A stretch of DNA of 64,000 nucleotides from Ciona intestinalis (Eukaryota; Chordata; Ascidiacea; Phlebobranchia; Cionidae): NCBI RefSeq assembly GCF_000224145.3, contig NC_020166.2:2845561-2909560 (forward strand). Direction: 5' to 3'. Position numbers and translations under genes: made by a program. A model generated the notes under the pieces. The model worked only from the letters and a program-made list of their open reading frames with translations, ran no database searches and was not told the origin of the DNA. Of the stretch, positions 44,301 to 55,000 are shown piece by piece. How positions within the stretch are numbered: position 1 is the first letter of the stretch; every line of letters begins with the position of its first letter.

Positions 44301-47300
44301 AACAAATAATTCATGCTGACTGATAACATCTAAACGTTGTATGTCGGAAAAAAACTATTCAAAGATTGAATAAATTCAATTCATTTACCTTCGCGTGGCG
44401 GGGCAGTGACACTCGTTTTATGTGTTTTGTTTCACACCGCGTGTCCGCTAACAGTTTACGACGTATGAAACTTTGTGTTTTCCACCAAATGGGAAGAGAA
44501 AATATATTGGAAAGGCGTCCCACTTTCCCCCACCCTACTATATCATGAATAAATGACCGAACGAAATGAAAGTAATTTGGTCTATCCTCGCGTGCTGGCT
44601 AGAAAACCATTGTCATTAAACACGACTGTTCTGCTTCATACACCTCGTGCCAGCTTACGAGTTACCAAGTAGATTACTTTTTGGGTGTTTTTTTGTAGGA
44701 TTTTTTTAATTGTGCTGTTATATATCAGAAATGGACTCACCATGTGTTAGCAACCCTTGTCAAAACGAAGCTACATGTTCAATGATTCCTCCATTTAACT
44801 ATGTGTGTGAATGCGCACAACACTACAAAGGCATCAACTGTGAAATAGGTAAGTTACGTTTACCCCATACGTTTACAACAGTATATGTTCCTCCTATACG
44901 TTACTTTAAAAATCAGTTTACACTTTGTTTAAAACGTATATGTTAATATAGGCATATATTATAGTAACATATTGCTAACATAATGACTAAATCACTTCAA
45001 GCCGATTTCCCCCCTTGCCTATCGTCGCCATGCACCAACGGTGGCACGTGTCACGACATTGCTAATGACGTCACTGAGGATGACGTCACTATCTCGGACT
45101 ACAACGGCTACACTTGTGCTTGCACGAGAAAATACCGAGGTGTACATTGCGAAACAGGTGTATGCAATGCTGCAGAACTGCTTTCTTCATGCACCAGCTA
45201 AAAAAGGCTAAAGCATTTTATATCATATAGGTTATTTACATGAAAAAAAGCGTAGCGCACAAGCGGGTCTATATTAAAGTTATATAGAAATTTATACATT
45301 TAACACATAACAGCTTACGCTAATAGCTTTCGGCTCAAAAGCAGCAGCATCACATTAATATACTTTATCGTACTTGCTTTCGGTCGGGAATATTTTAACT
45401 TAAACATAGTATGGTGGGGTAAGACGGCACACATTTAGGACATAATATCCAAGTATTCTGATCGTGCTTTAAATTAACAACGGTCTATGTATGGGAGTCG
45501 TGAAGATACGATTTTAAAGTTGTTTAAATGCTCTTTGTTTACTACCAAAATTGACGAGAAAATGAAATAAAAAGTGTCCTATCTCCCTCCAGCCTAGTAT
45601 ACACCTTTACCTGCTAAAACTTTTTTTTCTGTATGACTGTTTAAAGTTAAACTCTTTTGGTTTTCATTCAGAAAATTTATAATGACTTTCCACAATTTCC
45701 AGAAAAACCTGTAACAAATTTATAATACCTTCCAAACAAGCATCTCACGGATTTATAATAACTTTTAAACAAGCACCTAACGAATTCATATTTTTTTAGA
45801 AACAGGGTGTATGAACCCTGGCATTCCATACGTGGAAGAGAACAAGAAGTTTGACGAGGGTTCGACGGTAGAGTTCTCATGTGTTGAAGGGTTTATTCTC
45901 GTAGGAAAAGCAAATACGACTTGCACTACGGATGGTTCGTGGTCAAACCAGATGCCGGAATGCATAAGTACGTAATGTGGGAAATATAGTACTGTGCGGG
46001 AAGATGGGACACCTTTAGCACAAATATCCTGATCATGTTTTAAACAATTAAAAACGGTACATGAGAGTAGTGAGGATACAGTTTTATAATTTTTTAATTG
46101 TTCTTTGTTCACTACCAAATGGAACGAAAAAATAATATGAAAAGGTGTCCCATTTCCCCCCACCCTACTATCGGTCAGTTTGTGTCGCGCCTTTGTACAT
46201 TATTAGAAATGTGTTTTTTTTAGTATAACACATATTTTTTAGCCTCATTTTCACCCGATAAACTGTTACATAAAAGACGTGTTATATATAAGATACACTG
46301 ACAGTTACACACATAGCACATGTTGTATTTATAGTAAGTTATTCATTTGTTTATTCGTTCAATGTTCTTCCCCTTACGCCTACAGTGTAACATGTGTTTT
46401 TATCAAGAATTTCTACTGCTAAACTAACACATAAACGACGTGTTATATATAAGATGCACTGACTGTTACACACATGGTGCATACCGTATTTATTCGTTTC
46501 ATTTTCGTTGGCGAGCATTCACCTATAACGCTTTTTCCCTAAATAAGGCCCCTATCTGTATACCCCTATTTCTTACTGTCTTTTTTCCTGTAACTTAATC
46601 AAGCACTGTTTGTGATCTTCCAGACAACAGTACAGCCACTGAAGAAACTGACGACTCAATGTCATCATGGACTGCTGCAATGATCGGCCTTGGGGTGGCG
46701 CTAGCGATTAAAGTTGTTCTGTTTACTTTATGGATGGTGTACAGAGGGTAAGTGGTATCGGTTTTGCAATGTACATCGGCTTTTTCGCAGTATAGTAGGG
46801 TGGGGGAGTTTGGACACCTATTCATTTAATTTTCTCGTCCCATTTAGTATAGTAAACAAAGAACATTTAAAGAATTATAAAACCATATCCCCACGACTCC
46901 CATAGACCGCTGTTAATTATTTAAAACACGATCAGGATGTTTAGATATTATGAGCTAAAGGTGTCCTATCTTACCCAACAGTACCAACCATATATATATA
47001 ATTAATTCAACATAAATAGACAATAAATTCTCTGCAACCGCATACCGTATCATAAAAAAATTGTCAGCACTTAGCAACCAAAAAATGTATGTTTATAGTA
47101 GAATAGGGGAACATAGCCCCCTAAAGCACATATATAGTGTTTAAGTATTTTCTGCAACATTAATTCGCTTATGCAAAGTAATAGAAGATTAACATTCTAC
47201 TCTTATATACCTCGCTTTATTTCGTATACATCTTTATATAGGTGGGAAAGATGGGACACCTTTTTATTCTTTTTTCCTATGCCATTTGGTAGTTAACAAA

Positions 47301-47581
47301 TAACGTTAAAGGAATTAAAACCCGTTTTCTAACGACTCCCATGGACTGTTGTTAATTGTTTAAAACACGATCAGGGTATTTGGATAATATGAGCTAACGG
47401 TGTCCCGTCTTACTCCACAATACTACATTCCAGGCCCTGGGTCAAAATGGACGACGACCCTGAAATTCCAGACAATGATACATTTAAACAACACGTTCAG
47501 TCTGTAAGTAGTTACATAAGCGATGATGTATTTGAACGTGAACGGCCAGGCAGTCTTCGTTCGTATGGTACTTCGTATTGA
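38310..47581 (+). CDS. CUB-EGF(x4)-sushi single-pass membrane protein, paralogue 3
   Basis: Eleven exons close in frame to 466 aa: 38310-38367, 38752-38915, 39499-39611, 43095-43198, 43516-43615, 43936-44081, 44729-44848, 45002-45157, 45800-45967, 46624-46747, 47434-47581. Order: signal peptide (1-19), CUB (about 22-146), four EGF modules (about 147-320), sushi (about 321-376), membrane segment (about 394-415) and a 50-residue acidic tail ending SYGTSY. The exon phases equal those of the 645-8951 gene, and seven exons have the same length (113, 104, 100, 146, 168 and 124 bases among them). Exon 8 (156 bases) adds a fourth EGF that the other two paralogues lack. Lys406 lies in the middle of the membrane segment, where the sisters have Asn. 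Two AATAAA signals follow at 47688-47700. Role unknown; probably cell-surface recognition or adhesion. Confidence 0.9.
38446..38643 (+). mobile_element. Family-A MITE
   Basis: Full length; intron 1 of the 38310-47581 gene, followed by a SINE end. Confidence 0.9.
38651..38702 (+). mobile_element. SINE, tail end
   Basis: 50 bases directly after a MITE; intron 1 of the 38310-47581 gene. Confidence 0.72.
39145..39313 (-). mobile_element. Family-A MITE, shortened
   Basis: Termini trimmed; intron 2 of the 38310-47581 gene. Confidence 0.82.
39650..39846 (-). mobile_element. Family-A MITE
   Basis: Full length; 38 bases after a CUB exon. Confidence 0.9.
39867..39993 (+). mobile_element. SINE, tail half
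   Basis: Intron 3 of the 38310-47581 gene. Confidence 0.78.
40373..41622. mobile_element. Long-TIR DNA transposon (P-like), copy 2, nested in a MITE
   Basis: Same termini and roughly 99% identical to copy 1 outside the gaps. The 7-base duplication GTTGAGA is at 40366-40372 and 41623-41629. It split a family-A MITE whose halves are 40349-40372 and 41623-41802. It includes about 300 bases lost from copy 1 (around 40855-41160). In intron 3 of the 38310-47581 gene. Confidence 0.92.
41024..41073. other. Assembly gap, 50 N
   Basis: Inside the second long-TIR transposon. Confidence 0.99.
42779..42973 (-). mobile_element. Family-A MITE
   Basis: Full length and close to consensus; a small loose terminus-like piece lies just before it at about 42700-42733. 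Confidence 0.92.
43301..43475 (+). mobile_element. Family-A/B-like MITE, worn
   Basis: Right end TTACCCCACAG is B-like, core A-like; intron 4 of the 38310-47581 gene. Confidence 0.75.
43708..43902 (+). mobile_element. Family-A MITE
   Basis: Full length; ends 33 bases before an EGF exon. Confidence 0.88.
44105..44272 (-). mobile_element. Family-A MITE, shortened
   Basis: Starts 24 bases after an EGF exon. Confidence 0.83.
44376..44480 (-). mobile_element. SINE, tail half
   Basis: Fused to a MITE end fragment; intron 6 of the 38310-47581 gene. Confidence 0.7.
44476..44544 (-). mobile_element. Family-A MITE, right-end fragment
   Basis: 70-base end piece sandwiched between two SINE pieces. 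Confidence 0.8.
44546..44706 (-). mobile_element. SINE, tail half
   Basis: Ends 22 bases before an EGF exon. Confidence 0.75.
45406..45602 (-). mobile_element. Family-A MITE
   Basis: Full length; intron 8 of the 38310-47581 gene. Confidence 0.86.
45985..46171 (-). mobile_element. Family-A MITE
   Basis: Full length; 18 bases after the sushi exon. Confidence 0.88.
46218..46500 (+). repeat. Two-copy tandem duplication of about 165 bases
   Basis: ACGTGTTATATATAAGAT and the following CACTGAC-GTTACACACAT stretch recur at about 46277 and 46439; intron 9 of the 38310-47581 gene. Confidence 0.7.
46791..46985 (+). mobile_element. Family-A MITE
   Basis: Full length; 44 bases after the membrane-segment exon. 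Confidence 0.88.
47096..47136 (-). mobile_element. Family-A MITE, left-end fragment
   Basis: Only the first 40 bases remain; intron 10. Confidence 0.6.
47237..47427 (+). mobile_element. Family-A MITE
   Basis: Near full length; ends 7 bases before the last-exon acceptor region of the 38310-47581 gene. Confidence 0.86.
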
Positions 47582-47687
47582 GTTAGCCGTAGTTGATTTT
47601 TGTTTGTACTTGTTTGCTTTTGTTTTCTTTTGTATACAACTTTTTTCGATTGCAGATAATACTTGGTGTTTGTTTTATATTTAAAAA

Positions 47688-47700
47688 AATAAATAATAAA
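47688..47700 (+). promoter_or_regulatory. Two polyadenylation signals of the 38310-47581 gene
   Basis: Two AATAAA hexamers one base apart, 107 bases after the stop codon. Confidence 0.75.
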
Positions 47701-47879
47701 GTTTAAATTACAAAGTGATAAATATTTATGAATAAAATTATAGTATAACAAAAAGTTTTTAGTAGGCCTATACCAAGTCATATTTGACAGTATATAGGCA
47801 TACGTGGTGCATACAAAATATTGTGTCAAAATTGGTTTAGAAAAACTAAAAAGTTTGATTATCATAAAATACCTAATAT

Positions 47880-48072
47880 ATGGTAGGGTGGGGAAGATGG
47901 AACACCTTTTCATTCCATTTCTTGTCCTATTTGGTAGTAAACAAGGAACATTCGAATTATTATAAAACCGTATCCTCGCGACTCCCATATAGATCGTTGT
48001 TAATTGTTTAAAACACGATCAGGACATTTGGATATTATGTGCTAAATGTCTCCTGTCTTCCCCACCCTACTA
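47880..48072 (+). mobile_element. Family-A MITE
   Basis: Full length; intergenic. Confidence 0.88.
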
Positions 48073-48420
48073 AGTTTTTTCACCAAGTCTTATTGTACCA
48101 CCGCTTCAGTTTCTATGTGTATTACATTATCGTGCACTTGTATAACGAATAAAAGTTCTCGTTGTGTTTTTAAACTGAAAGAATTGTTCTACTGACCTAA
48201 AATCAGAGACGACAATTGTGTACAAAACCACTTGACAGAAAATCAGCACCAGCATGCGCACGTGTGATTATAATAAGTTGTCTTTGCCGCGTTTGTTTAG
48301 AGATGCCAGTCTGCTTGTAGCTGTAAGAACATACATTGTATTAATCCAGAAGTAAAGGATTACAGAAAGATTATAACGATATATAGCATTGTACTATAAC
48401 GATATACTACAGGGACGGTA

Positions 48421-48620
48421 TATAGTAAGGTGGCGGGGGAAGATGGGACACCTTTATCACATAATATTTAAATATTCTGATCGTGTTTTAAACAACTAAC
48501 AACGGTTTATGGGAGTCGTTAGGACACAGTTTTATAATTCTTTGAATTTTCTTTGTTTTCTACTAAATAAGACAAGAAAAGAGAATAAACATATGTCCCA
48601 TCTTCCCCCACCTTACTATA
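48421..48620 (-). mobile_element. Family-A MITE
   Basis: Full length; intergenic. Confidence 0.9.
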
Positions 48621-48811
48621 CTATCGTAAAAAGTACCANAAAATGTTTTAAAAAATTACAATATTAAAATAAATAAGGGAAAATATGGTTAAAAGTTGTA
48701 AAATACAAAAAATCTGCAAAGACAGGATACAATGACTAAGTCAGGGCGAGAAAATGCTGGCAGATAAAATTATTAAGCTGTATTAGCGGACTAATACAGT
48801 CATACACAATA

Positions 48812-48861
48812 NNNNNNNNNNNNNNNNNNNNNNNNNNNNNNNNNNNNNNNNNNNNNNNNNN
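48812..48861. other. Assembly gap, 50 N
   Basis: Next to long G and C homopolymers. A lone N is also present at 48640. Confidence 0.99.
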
Positions 48862-49079
48862 GATTTGGTTATTTTTAAACGTGGGGGGGGGCCTACCTTC
48901 TGAATACCCCCCCCCCCCCCACACTGCGCCAATGTACGCGCACATATATCGTTGAGCGGCAAAACGTTGCCTTTTCGTAGACGTTGATGCGTTTTAACAG
49001 AACTTGTGGCCGTGTACCACACGCGACGCAAGGCCCAATGCTTTGTTATAGAGGCATCATTTCTACAGACATAATAGAC

Positions 49080-52000
49080 ATGAAGAAATACGCGTTTATA
49101 TTATGTTTATTTGCTGTTGCATTGAAGAATCTTCTTCCAACTGTAATACACTATTGCTTCACTATTACCATTGATAAGGCGGAAAATGAGTACGATTTCA
49201 TTGTAGGTAAGATGATATGGTAAAAGCTAATCTGCGTTTAACTATAACTAGATGTAGCTAAGTTCATATCTTAACCGGTATTATTTGTTGTATTTTATAA
49301 AATATGTATATACATGAGATGAAACCATTTTTTAACTGCGTTATACTCAAATTCGAAAAAATTAAGATTAAACTACATATAGTAGGTTGGGAAAGATAGG
49401 ACACCTTTTTATAATATTTTCTCCACCCATTTGGTAGTAAAAAAAACTTCCAATGAATTATAAACCCTATTCACACGACTCAATTGTTTAAAACACGATC
49501 AGGATATTTATAGATATTATGCGCTTAATGTGTTCCGTCTTCCATTAGCCTATATAATACTAGTTGCTGTTAGTAGGGTGGGGAAAGGTGACTCACCTTT
49601 AGCACGTAATATAAATACACTGATCTTGTTTATAACAATTAACATAACTGTCCATGGAAGTTGGGACGATACGGTTTTATAAATATTTCAATGTTCTTTC
49701 TTTACTACCACACGGGACGATAAAATAAGACAAGAAGGTGTCCCATCTTTTCCCAGCCTACTATATAATTGGTAATTCGCGGTTTTAATTTGAGCGTTTA
49801 TCATAATGTATTTTGTTACAGTTGGCGCTGGTACTTCAGGCTGTGTAGTTGCTGCTCGACTTAGTGAAGCCAGCAACACAAGGCAAGTTTGTAATGTTAG
49901 CAGTTAAAATGCCAGAGGGCTCATAAACACAATAATATACAATACACTGTGGTTACAATATATATAGTGGGGTGGGGAAAGATGGGACACTCTTTTATTC
50001 TATTTCTCGTCCCGTTTGGTAGTAAACAAAGAACATTCAAAGAATTATTAAACTGTATTCTCACAACTCATATACTCTTGTTAATTGTTTAATACACGAT
50101 CAAGACATTTGGATATTATGTGGTAAAGGTGTCCCATCTTACCCCTACAAAACTATATACCTTTTTACGTTTACTAAACCCCTTGAAAAACATTTACTAG
50201 CGTTCTCCGTGTGAACATGTTGGGGATAACATATTGTTTTACATATAGCAGGGGGGCAAGGTGGGACACTTTTTAATTCTATTTTACCGTCTTAATTGGT
50301 AGAAAAAAAAGGAAATTTAAAAAAAATATAAAACCGTATCCTCACGACTCCTATAGACCGTTGTTAACAGAATCAGAATATTTGGATATTATGTGCTAAA
50401 GGTGTCCCGTCTATCCCCACCCTACTATATATACATTTGTTTAGTTCTGGCAGTTTTAAAAATTGTGTTATTTGGCATTCTGTAATGCTGCTTAAGCAAT
50501 ACTATATGGTAATGTCTTGAAATATGCTCTTGTAATATTAATACCATCACATGGAAGCAATGACATTTACGCAATATTTTAATATATATGCTCTTGCAAT
50601 GGTGATGCCACTACGTAAGTGACCACCAAAACGTAATTCTCGTTATAGGAAGAAAGCAATTATCCAATCTCTGTATTTTATATATGGCGCGTGTCATTTC
50701 AACATTATGTCAACAATGATAACAAGATATAGATTTACCGAATATGTTGTAGGGTGCTGGTGTTAGAGGCAGGCGGTAAGGACCTACTTGACCCTTTGAT
50801 CTCTGTTCCTGCGTTCTATTCTCGAGCATTGAGAAGTCACTTGGATTGGAACTTTGAAACTGTTGAACAAAAGCATGCGTGTAAATCTTTACGCGGGAAG
50901 GTATACATATAGTAGGGTGGAAAAATACGGAAAATCGTTTTATTCTGTTTTCTTGTGCCATTTGATAGTAAACAAAGAACGTTCAAGGAATTAAAAAAAC
51001 GTATTTCACGATTCATACACCGTTATTGTCTAAAACGCGATCAGGATACTTCGTAATTATGTACTAAAGGTGTCCTTTCCCAACCCACCCTAGTTTTTGG
51101 ATAGTTAAGCCCTACGAAAAATCGTGCATGTATTAATCTTTCATTCAGAAACTAAATTAAACTTCACTTTTTTCATCTATTTACATTCAGTTTTTTTTAT
51201 TCAGAAACTGTTTACCAAGATTGACATTTATATTAATTTCCATTCACTTTTTCATTTATTTACATTCCCGTTTTCATTCAGAAAAGTCGCTGGCCAAGAG
51301 GTAAAGTGTTGGGAGGCACCAGTGCAATAAACGCCATGATCTATAACAGAGGAAGCCCGTATGACTATGATCTATGGAGTGAGCTAGGAGCAGAAGGTTG
51401 GAACTATTCGCAAGTTCTTCCATTTTATGAAAAGTTAGAAAACCGCGAGCAGGATAACTCGCGAAAATCAGAAGACGCTCCTTTGCATATTACAACTCTG
51501 AAGGGATTGGATAAAGTTGGAGCTTTTATGGAAGCAGGAACTGAACTGGGTACGAAAAAAGACACATTTTAAAAACCCATTCTTTAATTTAGTTTAGGAT
51601 GCATTTTACCAATTAGTATACTCTTTGCTATATAGTAGAGTGGAGGAAGACGGGACACCTTTAGCACATAATACCCTGATCGTGTTTTAGACAATTAACA
51701 ACGGCCTACGGGGGTCGTGAAGATGGGGCTTTATAATTCTTCGAATTTTCTTTGTTTACTACCAAATGAGACGAGAAAATAGAATAAAAAGGTGCCTCAT
51801 CTTCCCCCACCCTACTAAATGTATATTATCATGCACTTTGCACAGGTTATGCAACAAAATGACATTAGAATATATATACGCACTATTCTTACAAAGTACA
51901 TTGACAGGATATCAAATAAAGAAAGAATACGATGATAATTTTGAAGGATTCTATCGCGTTGATGCAACCATTAATCAGGGAAAAAGGGAAACTGCTTCAA

Positions 52001-55000
52001 CCGCTTATCTTCGCCCGGCAGTTCGTAAAAGGTATGTGAATAGATATTAATATATAGTAGGGTAAATTATGGAACCCATTTTTATTCTTCTTTCTCGTCC
52101 CGTTTGGTAGTAAACAAACTTTTAAAGAATTACAAAACCGCATCCTTACGACTTTAGTAGACCGTTGATAACTGTTTAAAGAACGATTAGAATGTTACGA
52201 GCTAAAGGTGTCCCATCTTACCCCACCCTACTATACATTTTGATACTTTTTTAACCAAACGTTCTGCTGTGGCCTGTAAAAGCTTTGCCCAAGATGGTAT
52301 AAATTTTGGTTCAGAGTACATCTATATTCAGAGTATCCCTATACCACCTACACGAATTGTACAATCAACATTTAATTAGACCGCGAGGTATATAAAAAAA
52401 AAGTAGGAAATAAAACGTTTTTAAAACGAAACATTTTCCAGAACTTTTATTGATACAAACTTAATAATATTTACGTGGCAAAAAATAGAAGACACAGCAT
52501 TATCTTTTACAGACCAGATCAGTTGCACGTGGTAGTAAACGCACACGTTGATAAAATAATATTTGAAAAACAACGAGCGGTCGGTGTGACTTTTCTTAAA
52601 GATGGCAAAGGAAGTTTGGTAAGAGCCAAGAAAGAAGTCATTATATCCGCTGGTGCTGTTTCTACGCCGCACCTGCTCATGTTAAGTGGAGTTGGAAATA
52701 AAGATCACTTGGAAAAACTTAACGTAAGGGAGGTTTTTGATTTCTGTCATTGTGGTATATAGTAGGGGGAGATGGGACACATTTTACTCAATTTTCTTGT
52801 CCCATTTGGTAGTAAACAGAGAACATTTAAAGAATTTTTAAACCGTATCCTCACGACTCCCATAGATCATTGTTAATTTTTAAAACACGGTCAGAAAATT
52901 TGGATATTATGTCCTACAATTGTGTCCTATCTTTACCCCGCAGAACTATATAAGTATACCGACGTAGTCTACGGCAACTATCGACTGTAAAGTAGTTCGA
53001 TGAATATACTGCTTTTGAAAACTTAAAATTGTCTAACAAATAAATTTATTTTTCTGTTGGTATAACTTTATATATTTGCTGGATTTGGATGTATTGTAGG
53101 GTGGGAGGAGATGGGACACTTAAGCACATATTGCCCAATATTTCCAAAATCAAACTATATGAAGGTTTTTGGGAGATACCACGAATTAGTACTATATGCT
53201 GCCTTTATTAATTGACAGCAATTTTATTACATATATATATATATATATTATAACACACTAGGAGATTTTTAGCGATTCGCACAACATGTGTAATTTTAGC
53301 TATTCGAAAACACATAGGGTCTACCCTTTTCCCCGTCCTACTAAACTGTAATATCGGGTTACCAAATCCAAGGAGGTATATTTATGGTGCATTCTTATCG
53401 GTTCAACGGGGGTCGCTTAGTTTATAGAATTTAACTTAAACCTATACTTTCGCATTAAATTGTCGGTTTCGCAGAACGTTTGAATTAGAATTGTTGGTTG
53501 TTATCCGCAGAGCGACAAAATTAAAATTACTGTATTTACAGAAACTATAACATTGTTGATATAGTAGAGTGGGGAAGATGGGACACCTTTTCAATTTATT
53601 TTTTGTCTTGTTTGGTAGTAAACAAAGAACGTTCAAAGAATTATAAAAACCGTATCCTCACGACTTATTTTATAGACCGTTGTTAATTGTTTAAAACACG
53701 ATTAGGATACTTGGACAGTATGTGCTAAAAGTGTCCTATCTTCCCCCACCCTACTATGTTATACTTTTTACAGATTACTTCGGTGGCAGATTTGCCTGGT
53801 GTTGGATCCAATCTTCAAGATCATTTCTTAACTTTTGGAGGATTTGTTGAAATAGAAAAGAAAACTAAAAGCATGATATCACGAATAATTGTAAGTAACA
53901 ACATCTTTACGATAATAATAATAATAACTTTATTTGTCTTTCCATTACGGTAGCGAGAATTTAGAAATATTTTAAACGAAAAGATATAGCGGGGATATAT
54001 ATAGCGACAAACGAGCAGTTTCTAAAAAACGCCTACAGTTAAAAACACGTTTACACGTTACAGCACCAATTGACTAGACGTTATATTTGGGTAAGCAAAT
54101 AAACATTTGTGATGTGTGTCCGCATATGCCGCAAAATGCGTTGGGTGTTTATATTTTTATAATGTTAGCACGCATCTAACGGTTTTAACATATAATAGAA
54201 TGGGGGAAGATGGGAAACAGTTAGCACAGAATATTTAAAAAATCGTCATTGTGTTTTAAACAATTAACAACGGGCTATGGTAGTCATAAGAATATTCACT
54301 ACCAAATGAGACGAGAAAATATAATAAAAAGGTGTCCCGTTTTACCCTACGATACTATATGTTGGAACGTATAATCAACATTATGCTCTTTGTCATTACA
54401 GGATTTTGTTTCCAACTTATCATACATTTGGTCTGGAAAGGGGTTTTACGGAAACAATGGTGTATGTAACGCTTATGCGATGATCAACGTTGGCAATGTA
54501 ACGTACGTCGTGAATTATAGTTTGGCTTATAACACTTTGATTTATAGTAGGGTAGGAGGAAATGGGACATCCTTTCATTCTATTTTCTCACCCATTTGGT
54601 GGTTAACAAAAAAGTACCATAAAATCGTATCATTACGACTCCCATAGACCATTGTTAATTGTTTAAAATACGATCAAGGTACAGTTGGATATTGTGTGCT
54701 AAATGTGTCCCATCTTCCCCACAGTACTCTATAGTAATCCTAGTTATCAAAAACGCACATAAAGCTGTTATAAAAGTTTGAACTACAACTTTTTTAAATA
54801 TACCCATAAACCAAACATAACATACCCTTAACTTTAATATCTTTTTTATCCTAAAACTATCTGTGGGTTTAAAAGTTGCTCACATTTAATTTCTGTTATA
54901 TTATTTGCACCAGACAACCAAGAGCCGATATTGTCCAACTATTGATGTTCTCGTTTGAAACTACTGTTAACAAAGCTAATACACAGAATTTTCTAGCAAC

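Larger units (their letters stand above)
47582..49079. other. Intergenic region upstream of the GMC oxidoreductase
   Basis: 3' UTR of the CUB gene to about 47720, MITEs at 47880-48072 and 48421-48620, an N-run at 48812-48861 followed by long G and C runs, then about 150 bases of leader-like sequence before the GMC start. A splice-acceptor-like site lies 10 bases before the ATG. Confidence 0.5.
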
